The notes: generated by a model from the sequence alone, not told the origin. A stretch of 64,000 nt of DNA from Advenella faeciporci (GCF_014652395.1 NZ_BMYS01000001.1:62001-126000), one strand, 5' to 3'. Shown: positions 26,144 through 35,782, counted from the stretch's first letter. Numbers and translations: made by a program.

Positions 26144-27916
26144 TCACACTTTCTCAGCGCAAAATCCGGCCAGCTCCTGGAGCCGCTCAATCCCTACCGG
26201 TTCTTCCTTCAACAACGGTACAACCGCATAACGCCGGGCATGTAACGTTGCCACCGCCTCAATTTCTTTCAATTCATTTAATGCCCGTTGCCGAAGCAAA
26301 GCAGATGTTGGTTGACTTGCCGCCACACTGTTATTGACAATCCAGGCCCAGGGCTTGATACCAGCCCGCTGCAAATCTGCCTGTAAATTCGCCGCTTCCA
26401 GCACGGGCGTGGTTTCTGCCAGCGTAACAAGTAGCACCTTGGTCTGGCGAGGATCCTGCAGTTGCATCATTGGCGTAGTGAAATGAACCGGAGTATCTCC
26501 CATTTGCCGGACTACATCCCGGTGGTAAGCACCGGTAGCATCCAGCAACAGCAAGGTATGGCCGGTGGGTGCGGTATCCATCACCACAAACTTTTTCCCA
26601 GCCTCGCGGATCACCCTTGAAAAAGCCTGGAATACGGCAATTTCCTCGGTACATGGCGACCGTAAATCCTCTTCAAGCAAAGCACGCCCCTCAGCATCCA
26701 GTTTTGCCCCCTTGCTTGCCAGAACATGCTGACGATAACGCTCTGTTTCTTCATGAGGGTCAATCCGGCTAAGTGTCAAGCCAGGCAAAGTGCCATCCAG
26801 TGTCTCAAGCAAATGGGCTGCAGGATCAGAGGTGGTCAAATGTACCGGCAACCCGCGCCTGGCAAGCTCAACGGCCACGGCAGCAGCCATGGTTGTTTTA
26901 CCACCCCCCCCTTTTCCCATCAGCATGACCAGGCCATGGCCGTCAATGGCAATATCATCAATCAATGTTGATAAATTGGGGGCCTGCAATACCCTGTCGG
27001 GAATACTGACTGGCTGGTTTTCCAGCGGAAGACCATTTTTCAATAACTTGCGCAAGGCATCCAACCCGACCAAATTGAACGGTTTTAACGCAATCTGGTC
27101 CATGGGCAAGGTGCGGATATTTTCCGGAATGGAAGATAACATGGCCTGTTCCCGAGACACAATGGCCGCAGCAAGCTCATCATTGTTTGCCTCATCAACG
27201 GGCAACACACCATTAATAACCAAATACTGGCGGGTAAGACCAATTGCGGCCAGTTCCTCATGCGTCCGTGCAACCTCTCTTAGCGTTGCGCGCTGTGCCC
27301 GTGCAACCAAAACCAGGCGAGTACGCAATGGATCACTCAAAGCCTCTACCGCTTCCCTGTACTGGGCTCTTTGTTTTTCCAGTCCGGCCAAAGGCCCCAG
27401 GCATGAGGCATCTCCCTTGCCTGCTTCCAGAAAACCACTCCAGGCCCCCGGCAACTGCAATAAGCGAATCGTATGCCCCGTGGGTGCCGTATCAAAAATG
27501 ATATGCGCATAGTCTTTGGTTAATGCGGAATCCACCAAGAGGGCTGTAAACTCATCAAAAGCCGCAATTTCTGTGGTGCAGGCTCCTGACAACTGCTCTT
27601 CAATACTTTTGATTGCCGCTTCTGGCAGTGAATCACGTACCGGTTCCACGATACGGTCACGGTATGCCTGGGCAGCTTGCTGAGGATCAATTTCCAGCGC
27701 AAACAAATTGGGAACCTGGATTATTGGCGTAATCCTGTTGCCAATACTCGTACTGAATACCTGACCGACATTGGATGCCGGATCGGTACTGACCAACAGT
27801 ATTTTTTTACCGGATTCCGCCAGCTGAACAGCCGTTGCACAGGCAATCGAGGTTTTACCCACCCCACCTTTACCGGTAAAAAAAAGAAAATGGGGAAGAT
27901 TATCCAAAAATTTCAT
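26144..27916 (-). CDS. arsA: ArsA arsenite-translocating ATPase
   Basis: Full-length 590-residue two-halved ATPase. Each half has a P-loop (GKGGVGKTS near residue 15; GKGGGGKTT near 335) and a DTAPTGHT signal-transduction motif. Cysteines expected at the As(III)/Sb(III) site are present in GACTTEIAAF, ASCLGPL and RSPCTEEIAVF. ArsA normally sits on ArsB to drive arsenite export; arsB lies about 6 kb away in a separate operon here. The reading frame is undisturbed although both neighbouring genes, arsD and arsC, are broken. Confidence 0.95.
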   Translation of the reverse strand: MKFLDNLPHFLFFTGKGGVGKTSIACATAVQLAESGKKILLVSTDPASNVGQVFSTSIGNRITPIIQVPNLFALEIDPQQAAQAYRDRIVEPVRDSLPEAAIKSIEEQLSGACTTEIAAFDEFTALLVDSALTKDYAHIIFDTAPTGHTIRLLQLPGAWSGFLEAGKGDASCLGPLAGLEKQRAQYREAVEALSDPLRTRLVLVARAQRATLREVARTHEELAAIGLTRQYLVINGVLPVDEANNDELAAAIVSREQAMLSSIPENIRTLPMDQIALKPFNLVGLDALRKLLKNGLPLENQPVSIPDRVLQAPNLSTLIDDIAIDGHGLVMLMGKGGGGKTTMAAAVAVELARRGLPVHLTTSDPAAHLLETLDGTLPGLTLSRIDPHEETERYRQHVLASKGAKLDAEGRALLEEDLRSPCTEEIAVFQAFSRVIREAGKKFVVMDTAPTGHTLLLLDATGAYHRDVVRQMGDTPVHFTTPMMQLQDPRQTKVLLVTLAETTPVLEAANLQADLQRAGIKPWAWIVNNSVAASQPTSALLRQRALNELKEIEAVATLHARRYAVVPLLKEEPVGIERLQELAGFCAEKV

Positions 27917-27938
27917 GATGATCCTTTTTGCTGATTAT

Positions 27939-28164
27939 TTAATAAAGAGGACTGCCTTGCACCTGCCACATTAAAACATTAACAGCATTTCCACCTGAAC
28001 AGCAGCCACTTTGTGCCGCTTCTTCATGCTGTTCCGGAGTCATGCCCGCCCTGCGCGACAACTCTGTCCTGCCGGGATAACGGCCTGCCAATGCCTGGTC
28101 TACATTAACGCCACATACACCCGTACTGCAACATAAGGCATGGGTCAAATATTTGAATTGCCAT
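27939..28164 (-). pseudogene. arsD metallochaperone remnant (frameshift and internal deletion)
   Basis: ArsD normally has about 120 residues and passes As(III) to ArsA. Here MAIQIFDP starts in one frame at 28164, then an extra base (GACCCATGCC) shifts the frame, and ALCCSTGVCGVNVDQAL follows, the family's metal-binding segment. This is joined directly to AGRYPGRTELSR, so roughly 55-60 codons of the thioredoxin-like core are absent. A CC pair (SGCCSGG) near the end survives. The remaining frame could only start at a TTG. Two independent lesions make a working ArsD very unlikely. Confidence 0.85.
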
Positions 28165-28237
28165 CATTTTGATTCTCCAACTATTATTGAATTAAAAACC
28201 AAAAAACAACACATAAACAGCTACTCCACTACTATCC

Positions 28238-28600
28238 TTATACGACCGGGGAAATGGGTGGCAACAGGGAACCAGAACAAATTGAATCAACGCGTGGCGT
28301 TGCGCACTGTTCAGGATGCCCGGCACAACATTCTTCTGTCAGGTAGGCAATCAGATCTAACATAAGCGTAATATTTGCCCGATAGCGCTGAAAACGCCCC
28401 TCTTGTTCGGACGCCAGTAACCCGGCCTGAACCAGCGCCTTCAAATGAAAGGATAAATTGGTAGGAGGAATATCAAGCATGGTTGCTATTTCACCCGCTA
28501 CCATGCCTTCTTCCCCTTTTTTAACCAAGAGACGATATATATCCAAGCGAATGCCAGAGGCCAATGACTCAAAAATTGTAGTTGCAATTTGTTTTTCCAT
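28238..28600 (-). CDS. arsR: ArsR-family arsenic-responsive repressor
   Basis: A 120-residue winged-helix repressor. The helix-turn-helix is IATMLDIPPTNLSFHLKALVQ. The metal sensor is the C-terminal cluster ECCAGHPEQC, plus a later Cys (SICSG), the arrangement of the Acidithiobacillus/Corynebacterium-type ArsR group rather than the E. coli CVC type; this comparison is from memory. The ATG at 28600 is preferred to a TTG at 28615. It heads the arsR-arsD-arsA-arsC operon and likely represses it through the dyad just upstream. Confidence 0.92.
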   Translation of the reverse strand: MEKQIATTIFESLASGIRLDIYRLLVKKGEEGMVAGEIATMLDIPPTNLSFHLKALVQAGLLASEQEGRFQRYRANITLMLDLIAYLTEECCAGHPEQCATPRVDSICSGSLLPPISPVV

Positions 28601-28617
28601 TGTTTGATTGTACAAGT

Positions 28618-28631
28618 ATTATTGAAATAAT
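28618..28631. promoter_or_regulatory. Candidate ArsR operator dyad
   Basis: ATTATT and AATAAT form a perfect 6-bp dyad with a 2-bp centre, 18 bp upstream of the arsR start. Its place within the promoter region fits autoregulation. It is AT-only, so chance cannot be excluded. Confidence 0.45.
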
Positions 28632-28863
28632 CAAATAGCTTACATTCAATATTTTTCCATCCAGCAAGGTGACCTTTTTACCAGAACGATCCTTTTACCT
28701 GTTTATTTGAACGCACCCTTGCGCTTAAGCCGGCCACTCTGCCAATACGCCGGGTTCCTTTATGTACCTTTACTTGACAGTCTTAAATTTTTTACCCAAA
28801 CTGGCCAATTATCATTAAACTTGTTACCCTCAAATAATCTTCTTTTTTATAACAAAAACATCA

Positions 28864-30111
28864 ATGGACAAACAATTAAACAAGCAATGGTATTACGGCT
28901 GGAACATTGTGGGGGCCGCTACCATTCTGACCTTACTGACTGTGGGCATGCGACTGGGCATAGGCCCGTTTTTTTTACCTATTATCAATGACTTGCAATT
29001 TACCCGCAGTGAACTGTCAGGAGTTATTGCCATCGGCATGCTTTTTTACGGGCTTGGCATGCCCGTTGCCGGCCATTTGGTGGGTACCAAGGGTACCCGT
29101 TTTGTGCTTTTGTCAGGGACAGCCATTGTGGTTGCTTCTTCAATCTGGACAACCATGGCAAGCAGTTTGACCAATTTTTTCTTTGCCTATGGTATTTTCC
29201 TTTCAATTGGATTGGCCTTTACCAGTCAGGTAGCGCTAACACCCGTCATCAGCCGCTGGTTTATCAGGCAAAGAGGCATGGCGCTGTTCTTTTTATCCAC
29301 GGGTTCCATGGCAGGTATCGCCATCATGACCCCCCTGTTTACGTATACTAATGAAACTTTTGGCTGGAAAGAAACTATCCTTGGTTTTGCCGCCGTGTTT
29401 GCCCTTATTACTATTTTCTCTGCCCTGTTCATCATTCGCGAACACCCGCCAGAACATGCCGACCTGTTAAATAGCGCTTCAGCTAAAAAGACAACCGCTG
29501 CCAAACCAGCCACGCAAACAGCTCCCATCAGCCTGAAACAGGCCTTGCGCACCGGACCATTCTGGAAAGTAGTACTGGGACTGTTTGCCTGTGGCTATAG
29601 CATGAACCTGTTAGGTGCCCACGGTGTTCCAATGTTGATGGACCACGGTTTTGACTCGGCCAGTAGCGCACTGGGAATCGGCCTGATTGGCCTGATTGCC
29701 ATTTTCAGCACTTTAGTACTGGGCCGTATTTCAGATATCCTGCCCAGACGCCATATGTTGGCGGTTATTTATTTTGTACGCGGACTGGGTTTTTTCGGGT
29801 TGGTCATGGTTGCCGTTAACTGGCAGCTTTTTGGCGTAGCCACCGTGGGTGGCGTAGTCTGGGCAGGCAGCATCGCCCTTTCTTCCGCCATTCTGGCTGA
29901 TATTTATGGCGTAAAACTGGTTGGCGTACTGTATGGCCTGGCTTATGTAGGGCATCAGGTGGGCGGCATGATCAGCTCATGGCTGGGGGGATGGGCCTAT
30001 GAAACCTTCCATACACACTGGATTTCTTTCGGCTCTGCCGGTTTCTTCTTGCTGCTTGCCGCCATCATTTCATTAACGCTACCCGATAAAAAACAATTCC
30101 AGCCTGCTTGA
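28864..30111 (+). CDS. MFS transporter
   Basis: Major facilitator of 415 residues with two six-helix halves around a Lys/Ala-rich loop (about 205-225). MFS signatures include the cytoplasmic loop GMPVAGHLVGTKGTRF after helix 2 and GRISDILPRR in the second half. It resembles the OFA/monocarboxylate-type transporters, but the substrate is not readable. It is divergent from the ars operon and followed by a small gene and gltS in the same direction. No evidence ties it to arsenic. Confidence 0.85.
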   Translation: MDKQLNKQWYYGWNIVGAATILTLLTVGMRLGIGPFFLPIINDLQFTRSELSGVIAIGMLFYGLGMPVAGHLVGTKGTRFVLLSGTAIVVASSIWTTMASSLTNFFFAYGIFLSIGLAFTSQVALTPVISRWFIRQRGMALFFLSTGSMAGIAIMTPLFTYTNETFGWKETILGFAAVFALITIFSALFIIREHPPEHADLLNSASAKKTTAAKPATQTAPISLKQALRTGPFWKVVLGLFACGYSMNLLGAHGVPMLMDHGFDSASSALGIGLIGLIAIFSTLVLGRISDILPRRHMLAVIYFVRGLGFFGLVMVAVNWQLFGVATVGGVVWAGSIALSSAILADIYGVKLVGVLYGLAYVGHQVGGMISSWLGGWAYETFHTHWISFGSAGFFLLLAAIISLTLPDKKQFQPA

Positions 30112-30148
30112 TGGCACGGCCAGCCTGCTCACTTTACATTGAAAACAA

Positions 30149-30310
30149 ATGCATAAATACACTTTGAAAATCCGTGACGGGAAAATTGTTCAGATCCTTG
30201 CCAAAAGCGGTGGAGACGCCATTAAAAAAGCCGTCAAGGCATATGGTTGCCAGCCCGATGAAATTCTGGTTATTGCGGCTCAAAAAATAGAAGCCTACCG
30301 GCCAAAATAA
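30149..30310 (+). CDS. Small basic protein, 53 residues
   Basis: A 53-residue frame (start MHKYTLKIRDGKIVQI, end IEAYRPK) that looks coding: it begins with two predicted beta-strands, then a basic helix (GGDAIKKAVKAYG), and ends with another strand. It lies 37 bp after the MFS gene and before gltS. I do not recognise it. No signal peptide or membrane segment is present. Confidence 0.5.
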   Translation: MHKYTLKIRDGKIVQILAKSGGDAIKKAVKAYGCQPDEILVIAAQKIEAYRPK

Positions 30311-30417
30311 GTATGGCATAACAACATAATGCAACGTCTGAAGGTTATAATTCGCATCTGATTTATTCATGCTTCAAAAAATCACCGGCAATTTATAACC
30401 CATTAAAGGCAAATTAG

Positions 30418-31632
30418 TTGCAACACTCCTTTGAAATCAATGCCATCGCCAGTTTCACGCTGGCCATTCTGCTCTTGTTTATCGGTAAGGGCTTAAGCAA
30501 CCGCCTTACCTGGCTACAGAAATACAGCATCCCGGAACCCGTTATTGGCGGGCTGGTTTGCACGGTTATTGTTTGCATTGCCTATTATCTTCTGAATATT
30601 CGGATTTCCTTTACCCTTGGTGTACGCGACATGCTATTGCTCTATTTTTTTGCAGCAATTGGACTTGGCACCAATATCCAAACCTTAAAACAAGGCGGTC
30701 GGGCCCTGGTTATCCTGGTGATTGTGGCCACGGTTTTCATGGTGTTGCAAAACCTCCTAGGCATGAGTATTGCCAAGTACTTTGGCATGGACGCCCGAAT
30801 CGGCTTGATGGCAGGTTCTATTTCATTAACCGGTGGCGTTGGCACCACCATGGCCTGGGCCAAACATTTTGTAGACACGCTAGGACTGATCAATGCCGTT
30901 GAAGTTGGGATTGCGGCCAACATGATGGGCATGATTTCGGCCTGTATTATTGGTGGTCCGATTGCCAGCTTCCTGATCAAGCGGCACCACATACAAAGTT
31001 CAGCCGACCCCGAACTTGATATTGGGATTCGCTACCAGGATGAGCCCTATAAACGGCTTAACTATTACGGTGTGCTGATGGCCATTTTCTGGCTGAATAT
31101 TTCCCTGCTCATGGGCAAAGGGATTATTGGCATGATTGAACTAACGGGCCTTAACTTGCCTGCCTTTGTGGGTTGCCTGCTGGCTGGCATCATTATCCGT
31201 TCAGTGACATCGCTGGTGGTACCCAATGGAGGTCGCATCTGGCGCTGGCATAGCATGCAACCAGGCATTGCCCTTATCTCTGATTTAAGCCTGGGTATTT
31301 TCCTGACCATGGCCCTGATGGGTTTACAGCTGTGGGTCTTGCAACCCATGATCCTGTTCATTACCACCGCTATGATTGTCCAGATTCTACTGGTTGTTAT
31401 TTTCACCCTAGTGGTGGTATTCAGGGTTATGGGGCGCGATTATGAAGCCGCCGTCATGTGTTCGGGCTTTGGCGGCATCGCGCTGGGTTCAACGGCCACG
31501 GCAATTGCCAACATGAGCGCCGTTACACGCGTATACGGCAATGCCCCACGCGCCTTTATTGTAGTGCCGCTTGTTTGCGGATTCTTTATTGACCTGATTA
31601 ACGCGCTTATTATTGGGTTTTTGGCCAGGTAA
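30418..31632 (+). CDS. gltS: Sodium/glutamate symporter
   Basis: ESS-family inner-membrane transporter of 404 residues importing glutamate with Na+. Family features are the N-terminal YSIPEPVIGGLV, the GTNIQTLKQGG segment, the first pore loop SISLTGGVGTTMAWA and the second GFGGIALGSTATAIANMSAV. About ten to twelve helices are predicted. The start is TTG at 30418 with AAAGGC eight bases upstream; no ATG is available that keeps the first helix. Confidence 0.93.
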   Translation: MQHSFEINAIASFTLAILLLFIGKGLSNRLTWLQKYSIPEPVIGGLVCTVIVCIAYYLLNIRISFTLGVRDMLLLYFFAAIGLGTNIQTLKQGGRALVILVIVATVFMVLQNLLGMSIAKYFGMDARIGLMAGSISLTGGVGTTMAWAKHFVDTLGLINAVEVGIAANMMGMISACIIGGPIASFLIKRHHIQSSADPELDIGIRYQDEPYKRLNYYGVLMAIFWLNISLLMGKGIIGMIELTGLNLPAFVGCLLAGIIIRSVTSLVVPNGGRIWRWHSMQPGIALISDLSLGIFLTMALMGLQLWVLQPMILFITTAMIVQILLVVIFTLVVVFRVMGRDYEAAVMCSGFGGIALGSTATAIANMSAVTRVYGNAPRAFIVVPLVCGFFIDLINALIIGFLAR

Positions 31633-31639
31633 AACCGGG

Positions 31640-32902
31640 TTATGAAACAGCCCTGAACCTGCTAACCCAGGCAGCCAGCCAAAAACTGACGGCAAGCAGG
31701 ATTGCGCAAATGGCTATCGCCCAAATAACGGCATCGTAACTCTTGGTACTTGACCAGATCCAGGCCGCCACCAAGGGTGAAAAAGCCTTGACCAGGGTGC
31801 TGGGAAAAGTCAAGATACCATTAAGCGCACCATATGCCCGCTTGCTTAACATTTCGGGCACAACCAGCCCCCGCACAATGGTAAAAATCCCGTTACTGGC
31901 GCCATACGCCACACAGGCGGCAGCAACAATCCATATACTGGAAGGTTGCATCGCCAATACAATAAACACGACGGGAAAAACAGCAACCACCAAGGCACCA
32001 ATGCGTCGCATGGACATGCCCGCCGCAAACATACTGATCAGGATGCGACCGGCCACCTGCGCCGGCCCAATGGTGGCAATCACCCAAACCACGTTTTGGG
32101 TAGACAACCCGCTTTCAATAAACAGCGGATACATATGAAAAGTGAAGGCAGTGAACGCCCCTGCATAAGCTGTAAGCGCCAGCATCAACAGCCAAAACAC
32201 CGGTTGCCGGAATGCAGCGTTTATTGCCTGCTGATCGGTTTGTTGATGAGTGTCAAGGTGTGGCTGTGTGGCATGGACAATATCTTTTTCTGGCCTGATA
32301 AAGCCATAATATAACGCGGCACAAAGCACGCCATTAATAGCCGCCAATACCAGCAAGGCATCGCGCCATCCCCAAAGATCAAGCAGAAGCTGAACCAGTG
32401 GAATAAATACAGTGCTGGCAAATCCCCCCCATAAAGTAATGGCGGTAATGCCTGACCTTGCCCTGGTCGCCCCTACCCGGCGCACAATAACAGCAAAGGC
32501 GGGTTCGTACAAAGTGGTCGCCTGCAATGCACCCAAACCGGCAATAAGCAAATAAAACCCAAGCAAACTGCTTACATGGGACCACATAAAAAAGAGTACC
32601 CCTGCCAGCAATGACCCACCGGCCATAATCACTTTGCCGTGCCCTTTATCAACCGCCACCCCTACCGGGTAGGCAAGAAACCCCGCCAGCACCAGGCCAG
32701 CCGTTGCGGCCCCGTATACATTGGTTCTGGACCAACCCAGTTCTGCAATCATGGCTTCAGCAATAAGGGGGAAGCTGTAATACAGCGACCCCCACGCACA
32801 TATTTGACCAATCCCCAGTGCCGTAATAAGCACAAGGGCACGGTCAGGACCTTCCAATGCACCGGAAGCACCTTGCGATACATTAAGCTGAGAACTGGAC
32901 AT
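31640..32902 (-). CDS. MFS transporter beside arsC (possible arsenic/antimony exporter)
   Basis: Twelve-helix major facilitator, 420 residues, with AYPVGVAVDKGHGK after helix 2 and a central hydrophilic loop (HATQPHLDTHQQTDQQ). It lies 71 bp downstream of the glutaredoxin-type arsC on the same strand and is divergent from arsR-arsB, so it may be induced with them. MFS exporters such as ArsK occur in ars operons, but residue-level evidence for arsenic transport is lacking here. It is convergent with gltS, with a 7-bp gap. Confidence 0.8.
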   Translation of the reverse strand: MSSSQLNVSQGASGALEGPDRALVLITALGIGQICAWGSLYYSFPLIAEAMIAELGWSRTNVYGAATAGLVLAGFLAYPVGVAVDKGHGKVIMAGGSLLAGVLFFMWSHVSSLLGFYLLIAGLGALQATTLYEPAFAVIVRRVGATRARSGITAITLWGGFASTVFIPLVQLLLDLWGWRDALLVLAAINGVLCAALYYGFIRPEKDIVHATQPHLDTHQQTDQQAINAAFRQPVFWLLMLALTAYAGAFTAFTFHMYPLFIESGLSTQNVVWVIATIGPAQVAGRILISMFAAGMSMRRIGALVVAVFPVVFIVLAMQPSSIWIVAAACVAYGASNGIFTIVRGLVVPEMLSKRAYGALNGILTFPSTLVKAFSPLVAAWIWSSTKSYDAVIWAIAICAILLAVSFWLAAWVSRFRAVS

Positions 32903-32973
32903 GAATGGGTTATTCCAAGGTTAATTCTTGTAACGGATTAGGGCTGCAGGCAGTATGTTTGCCAGTGGCTGCG

Positions 32974-33396
32974 CTATTTCTTTGGGGGTACAGTAGCAAT
33001 CACAACTTCCCCATCTTCTTTGGTAAAAGGGGCTTGTTGCTCAGCCGGCAAAATTTCCAGCACCACTTCAGACGGACGGCACAAACGCACCCCATTGGCA
33101 GTGATCACAAATGGCCGATTCAGCAAGACAGGATGTGCCTCTATGGCATCCAACAACTGCTCGTCGGTAAGATCCGGGTTTGAAAGCCCCAGTTCCTGGT
33201 ACGGCGTACCCTTTTCCCTTAATGCCTCGCGAACGGTAAGACCGGCTTTGGCAACCAGGGATTTTATGGTTTCACGACTAGGCGGATTTTTTAAATACTC
33301 AACAATCACGGGCTCGATGCCTGCATTGCGTATCATGGCCAATGTATTGCGAGAAGTACCGCAAGCAGGATTATGGTAAATGGTAACGTTATTCAT
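32974..33396 (-). CDS. arsC: Arsenate reductase, glutaredoxin-dependent (ArsC)
   Basis: A 140-residue ArsC of the E. coli R773 type. The catalytic cysteine is in HNPACGTSRN (Cys12), and Arg residues expected to hold arsenate lie in REALREKG, LLNRPFV and VRLCRPSEVV. It reduces As(V) to As(III) with glutathione and glutaredoxin for export by ArsB. It is a different family from the broken arsC at 25.8 kb and could compensate for it. Divergent from arsR across about 185 bp. Confidence 0.95.
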   Translation of the reverse strand: MNNVTIYHNPACGTSRNTLAMIRNAGIEPVIVEYLKNPPSRETIKSLVAKAGLTVREALREKGTPYQELGLSNPDLTDEQLLDAIEAHPVLLNRPFVITANGVRLCRPSEVVLEILPAEQQAPFTKEDGEVVIATVPPKK

Positions 33397-33521
33397 GGAG
33401 TTCCTTTATGGTGACTGATCATATATTTCAAGCTTGGAATAGCTATACATATTAACTGCCAGCTGGTGCATTAAAACTTTAAATGACTGTTAATCAACAA
33501 ACATCAACTCCGGCAGTATAC

Positions 33522-33542
33522 TATAATTCGATAATTATCGAA
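33522..33542. promoter_or_regulatory. arsR-arsB promoter with overlapping palindromic operator
   Basis: A perfect 16-bp palindrome, TTCGATAATTATCGAA (33527-33542), overlaps the 3' end of a TATAAT -10 element (33522-33527), 40 bp before the arsR start. This is the expected position for an ArsR operator that blocks RNA polymerase. It could also control the divergent arsC-MFS unit. Confidence 0.75.
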
Positions 33543-33581
33543 ATATGGAAACATATAAACCATAAACAATACTGGACGCTT

Positions 33582-33875
33582 ATGGAAACCAAAGATGCCG
33601 TAAAAGCCTTGTCTGCGCTGGCCCATGAAACCCGGCTTAAAGCCTATCGCCAACTGGTACAGGCTGGCTCTGCCGGTTTACAGGCCGGACAACTTGCTGA
33701 CACGCTGGAAATGCCTCCCTCCTCCCTTTCCTTTCATTTGAAAGAATTGATGAATGCCGATCTACTGGAATCAAAACAGGAAGGCAGGTATGTCATTTAC
33801 TCGATAAAATTCCCGTCCATGTCAGCACTACTGGATTTTTTAACTGAAAACTGCTGTGCCGGAGATCGCTGTTAA
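33582..33875 (+). CDS. arsR: ArsR-family repressor (second copy)
   Basis: A 97-residue winged-helix regulator with HTH LADTLEMPPSSLSFHLKEL and a C-terminal sensor ENCCAGDRC. The ATG at 33582 (METKDAVKALSALAHETRL) fits the family start; the frame upstream to 33483 runs through the operator and is rejected. It precedes arsB by 33 bp and should repress arsR-arsB until As(III) binds. It is only moderately similar to the first ArsR (28238-28600). Confidence 0.92.
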   Translation: METKDAVKALSALAHETRLKAYRQLVQAGSAGLQAGQLADTLEMPPSSLSFHLKELMNADLLESKQEGRYVIYSIKFPSMSALLDFLTENCCAGDRC

Positions 33876-33908
33876 CAAGCACACTGACTTTATTCAACAG
33901 GAAATAAC

Positions 33909-35195
33909 GTGTTTACATCCATAGCAATTTTTATGGTGACTATTGCTTTAGTCATTTGGCAGCCCCGTGGCTTGGGCATCGGCTGGAGTGCCTCTTTGGG
34001 GGCCTTATTGGCACTGCTGTTTGGTGTCATACAAATAAGCGACATTCCGGTCGTGTGGGATATTGTCTGGAATGCAACCGCCACCTTTATTGCCATTATT
34101 ATTATCAGCTTATTGCTGGATGAAGCCGGTTTTTTTGAATGGGCAGCCCTGCATGTTGCCCGCTGGGGCGGCGGCAAAGGTAAATTCCTGTTCGGTCTGA
34201 TCATTTTGCTTGGCGCCGCCGTTTCCGCCTTTTTTGCCAATGACGGTGCCGCCCTTATTCTTACTCCTATTGTTATGGCCATGCTGCTAGCCCTGGGGTT
34301 TGGAACGGGTGCGACCCTGGCATTTGTCATGGCCGCCGGCTTTATTGCCGATACGGGCAGCTTGCCTTTGATTGTTTCCAATCTCGTCAATATCGTTTCC
34401 GCTGATTTTTTTGATATCGGCTTTGCCCGCTATGCCGCTGTCATGGTACCGGTTAACGTTGTGTCGGTGGCAGCAACGCTACTGGTTTTACTTTGGTATT
34501 TTCGAACCAGCATTCCCGCTACCTATGATCGCACTCAACTTAAACGCCCAAACGATGCTATTCGTGACATCACCACCTTCCGCGCAGGCTGGTGTGTGCT
34601 GGCCTTGCTGTTGATCAGTTTTTTCATTCTTGAAGACGTTGGCATTCCGGTTAGCGTGATTGCCGGTATCGGCGCAGCTATCCTGTTAGTGATGGCTGGT
34701 CGCGGACATGTGATTAGTACCCGAAAAGTCATGCGTGAAGCTCCCTGGTCTATTGTGATTTTTTCTTTAGGCATGTACCTGGTTGTTTATGGCATGCGCA
34801 ATGCCGGGCTAACTGATCATATCGCAACACTTTTGAACTGGCTGGGTGGCCAGGGGCTATGGGTTGCGGCTATAGGAACCGGATTCCTCACGGCCTTACT
34901 GTCTTCCATCATGAACAACCTGCCTACCGTGCTGGTGGGTTCCTTATCGATTGAAGCCAGCCAGGCCACCGGTGCCATTAAGGAAGCCATGATTTACGCC
35001 AATGTTATTGGCAGTGATCTTGGACCTAAAATCACTCCTATCGGCAGCCTGGCTACTTTGCTGTGGCTGCATGTTCTGGCCCGAAAAAACCTGACAATCA
35101 CCTGGGGCTATTACTTCAGGGTGGGCATTGTGATAACGCTACCGGTTTTATTGGCAACCCTGGCGGCCCTGGCCTGGAGATTAGGCGCAGGCTAA
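33909..35195 (+). CDS. arsB: ArsB arsenite/antimonite efflux pump
   Basis: ArsB-family permease of 428 residues with about twelve helices. Typical segments are [38 protein letters not shown] and [15 protein letters not shown]. It exchanges As(OH)3/Sb(OH)3 for protons and can work alone or with ArsA. The start is a GTG at 33909 preceded by AGGAAA. It is co-directional with arsR and likely the main arsenic exit route in this region. Confidence 0.95.
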   Translation: MFTSIAIFMVTIALVIWQPRGLGIGWSASLGALLALLFGVIQISDIPVVWDIVWNATATFIAIIIISLLLDEAGFFEWAALHVARWGGGKGKFLFGLIILLGAAVSAFFANDGAALILTPIVMAMLLALGFGTGATLAFVMAAGFIADTGSLPLIVSNLVNIVSADFFDIGFARYAAVMVPVNVVSVAATLLVLLWYFRTSIPATYDRTQLKRPNDAIRDITTFRAGWCVLALLLISFFILEDVGIPVSVIAGIGAAILLVMAGRGHVISTRKVMREAPWSIVIFSLGMYLVVYGMRNAGLTDHIATLLNWLGGQGLWVAAIGTGFLTALLSSIMNNLPTVLVGSLSIEASQATGAIKEAMIYANVIGSDLGPKITPIGSLATLLWLHVLARKNLTITWGYYFRVGIVITLPVLLATLAALAWRLGAG

Positions 35196-35347
35196 AGAGA
35201 GAACAGCAGGAAAAACCATTACAGTAACAAAGCTCGGGATCTTACTATCTGTCATATTTGGCATTATTTACTAATAAAAATTAAATTGATACGATATAAT
35301 CCCGTGCAGAAATTTCAATTATCAAACTATTTCCGGGATAACCAACC

Positions 35348-35713
35348 ATGCACCCTGTGATCGCTAAAACCCTAGGCGGACTATCGTTAAGTTACTATAT
35401 CCGTCAATTTATATTTGGCCTGATTTTTCCGGCTTTGTTCCTGTTCATGCAATCACAAACCACACAGCCCACATCAATCGGGATGCTTGTTTTTTTAGTC
35501 ATTTCAACCTTGCTTTATCCTTACTCCCGCTTTGTTTATGAAAGCATCATAGACTTCATCATGGGGCAAAATGTTTTTTTTATTAATACCGTTGTGATGC
35601 TAATTACGAAATTGATAACGATGCTGTTATGCTGGGTATGCGCAATTTTCATTGCGCCTGCAGGTCTGGTGTATTTGTATTTTTACCATAGTAAGCAACA
35701 AAATAACAGGTAA
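35348..35713 (+). CDS. Small integral membrane protein
   Basis: A 121-residue protein of unknown family with three strong hydrophobic helices (about 22-36, 45-60 and 80-110) and a basic C-terminal tail (YHSKQQNNR). It lies between arsB and the ECF sigma gene, about 150 bp after arsB and 70 bp before the sigma gene, with its own AT-rich upstream region. I see nothing that links it to either neighbour. Confidence 0.65.
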   Translation: MHPVIAKTLGGLSLSYYIRQFIFGLIFPALFLFMQSQTTQPTSIGMLVFLVISTLLYPYSRFVYESIIDFIMGQNVFFINTVVMLITKLITMLLCWVCAIFIAPAGLVYLYFYHSKQQNNR

Positions 35714-35782
35714 CAATAACCAGACATAACAGGCAATCAATTAATATTACCGCCTCACTTCATATTTCAGGGATACCTTTTC

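Noticed and set aside
28864-30111. MFS transporter as part of arsenic resistance
   Set aside because: It is divergent from arsR and grouped with a small gene and gltS; nothing in the sequence ties it to arsenic.
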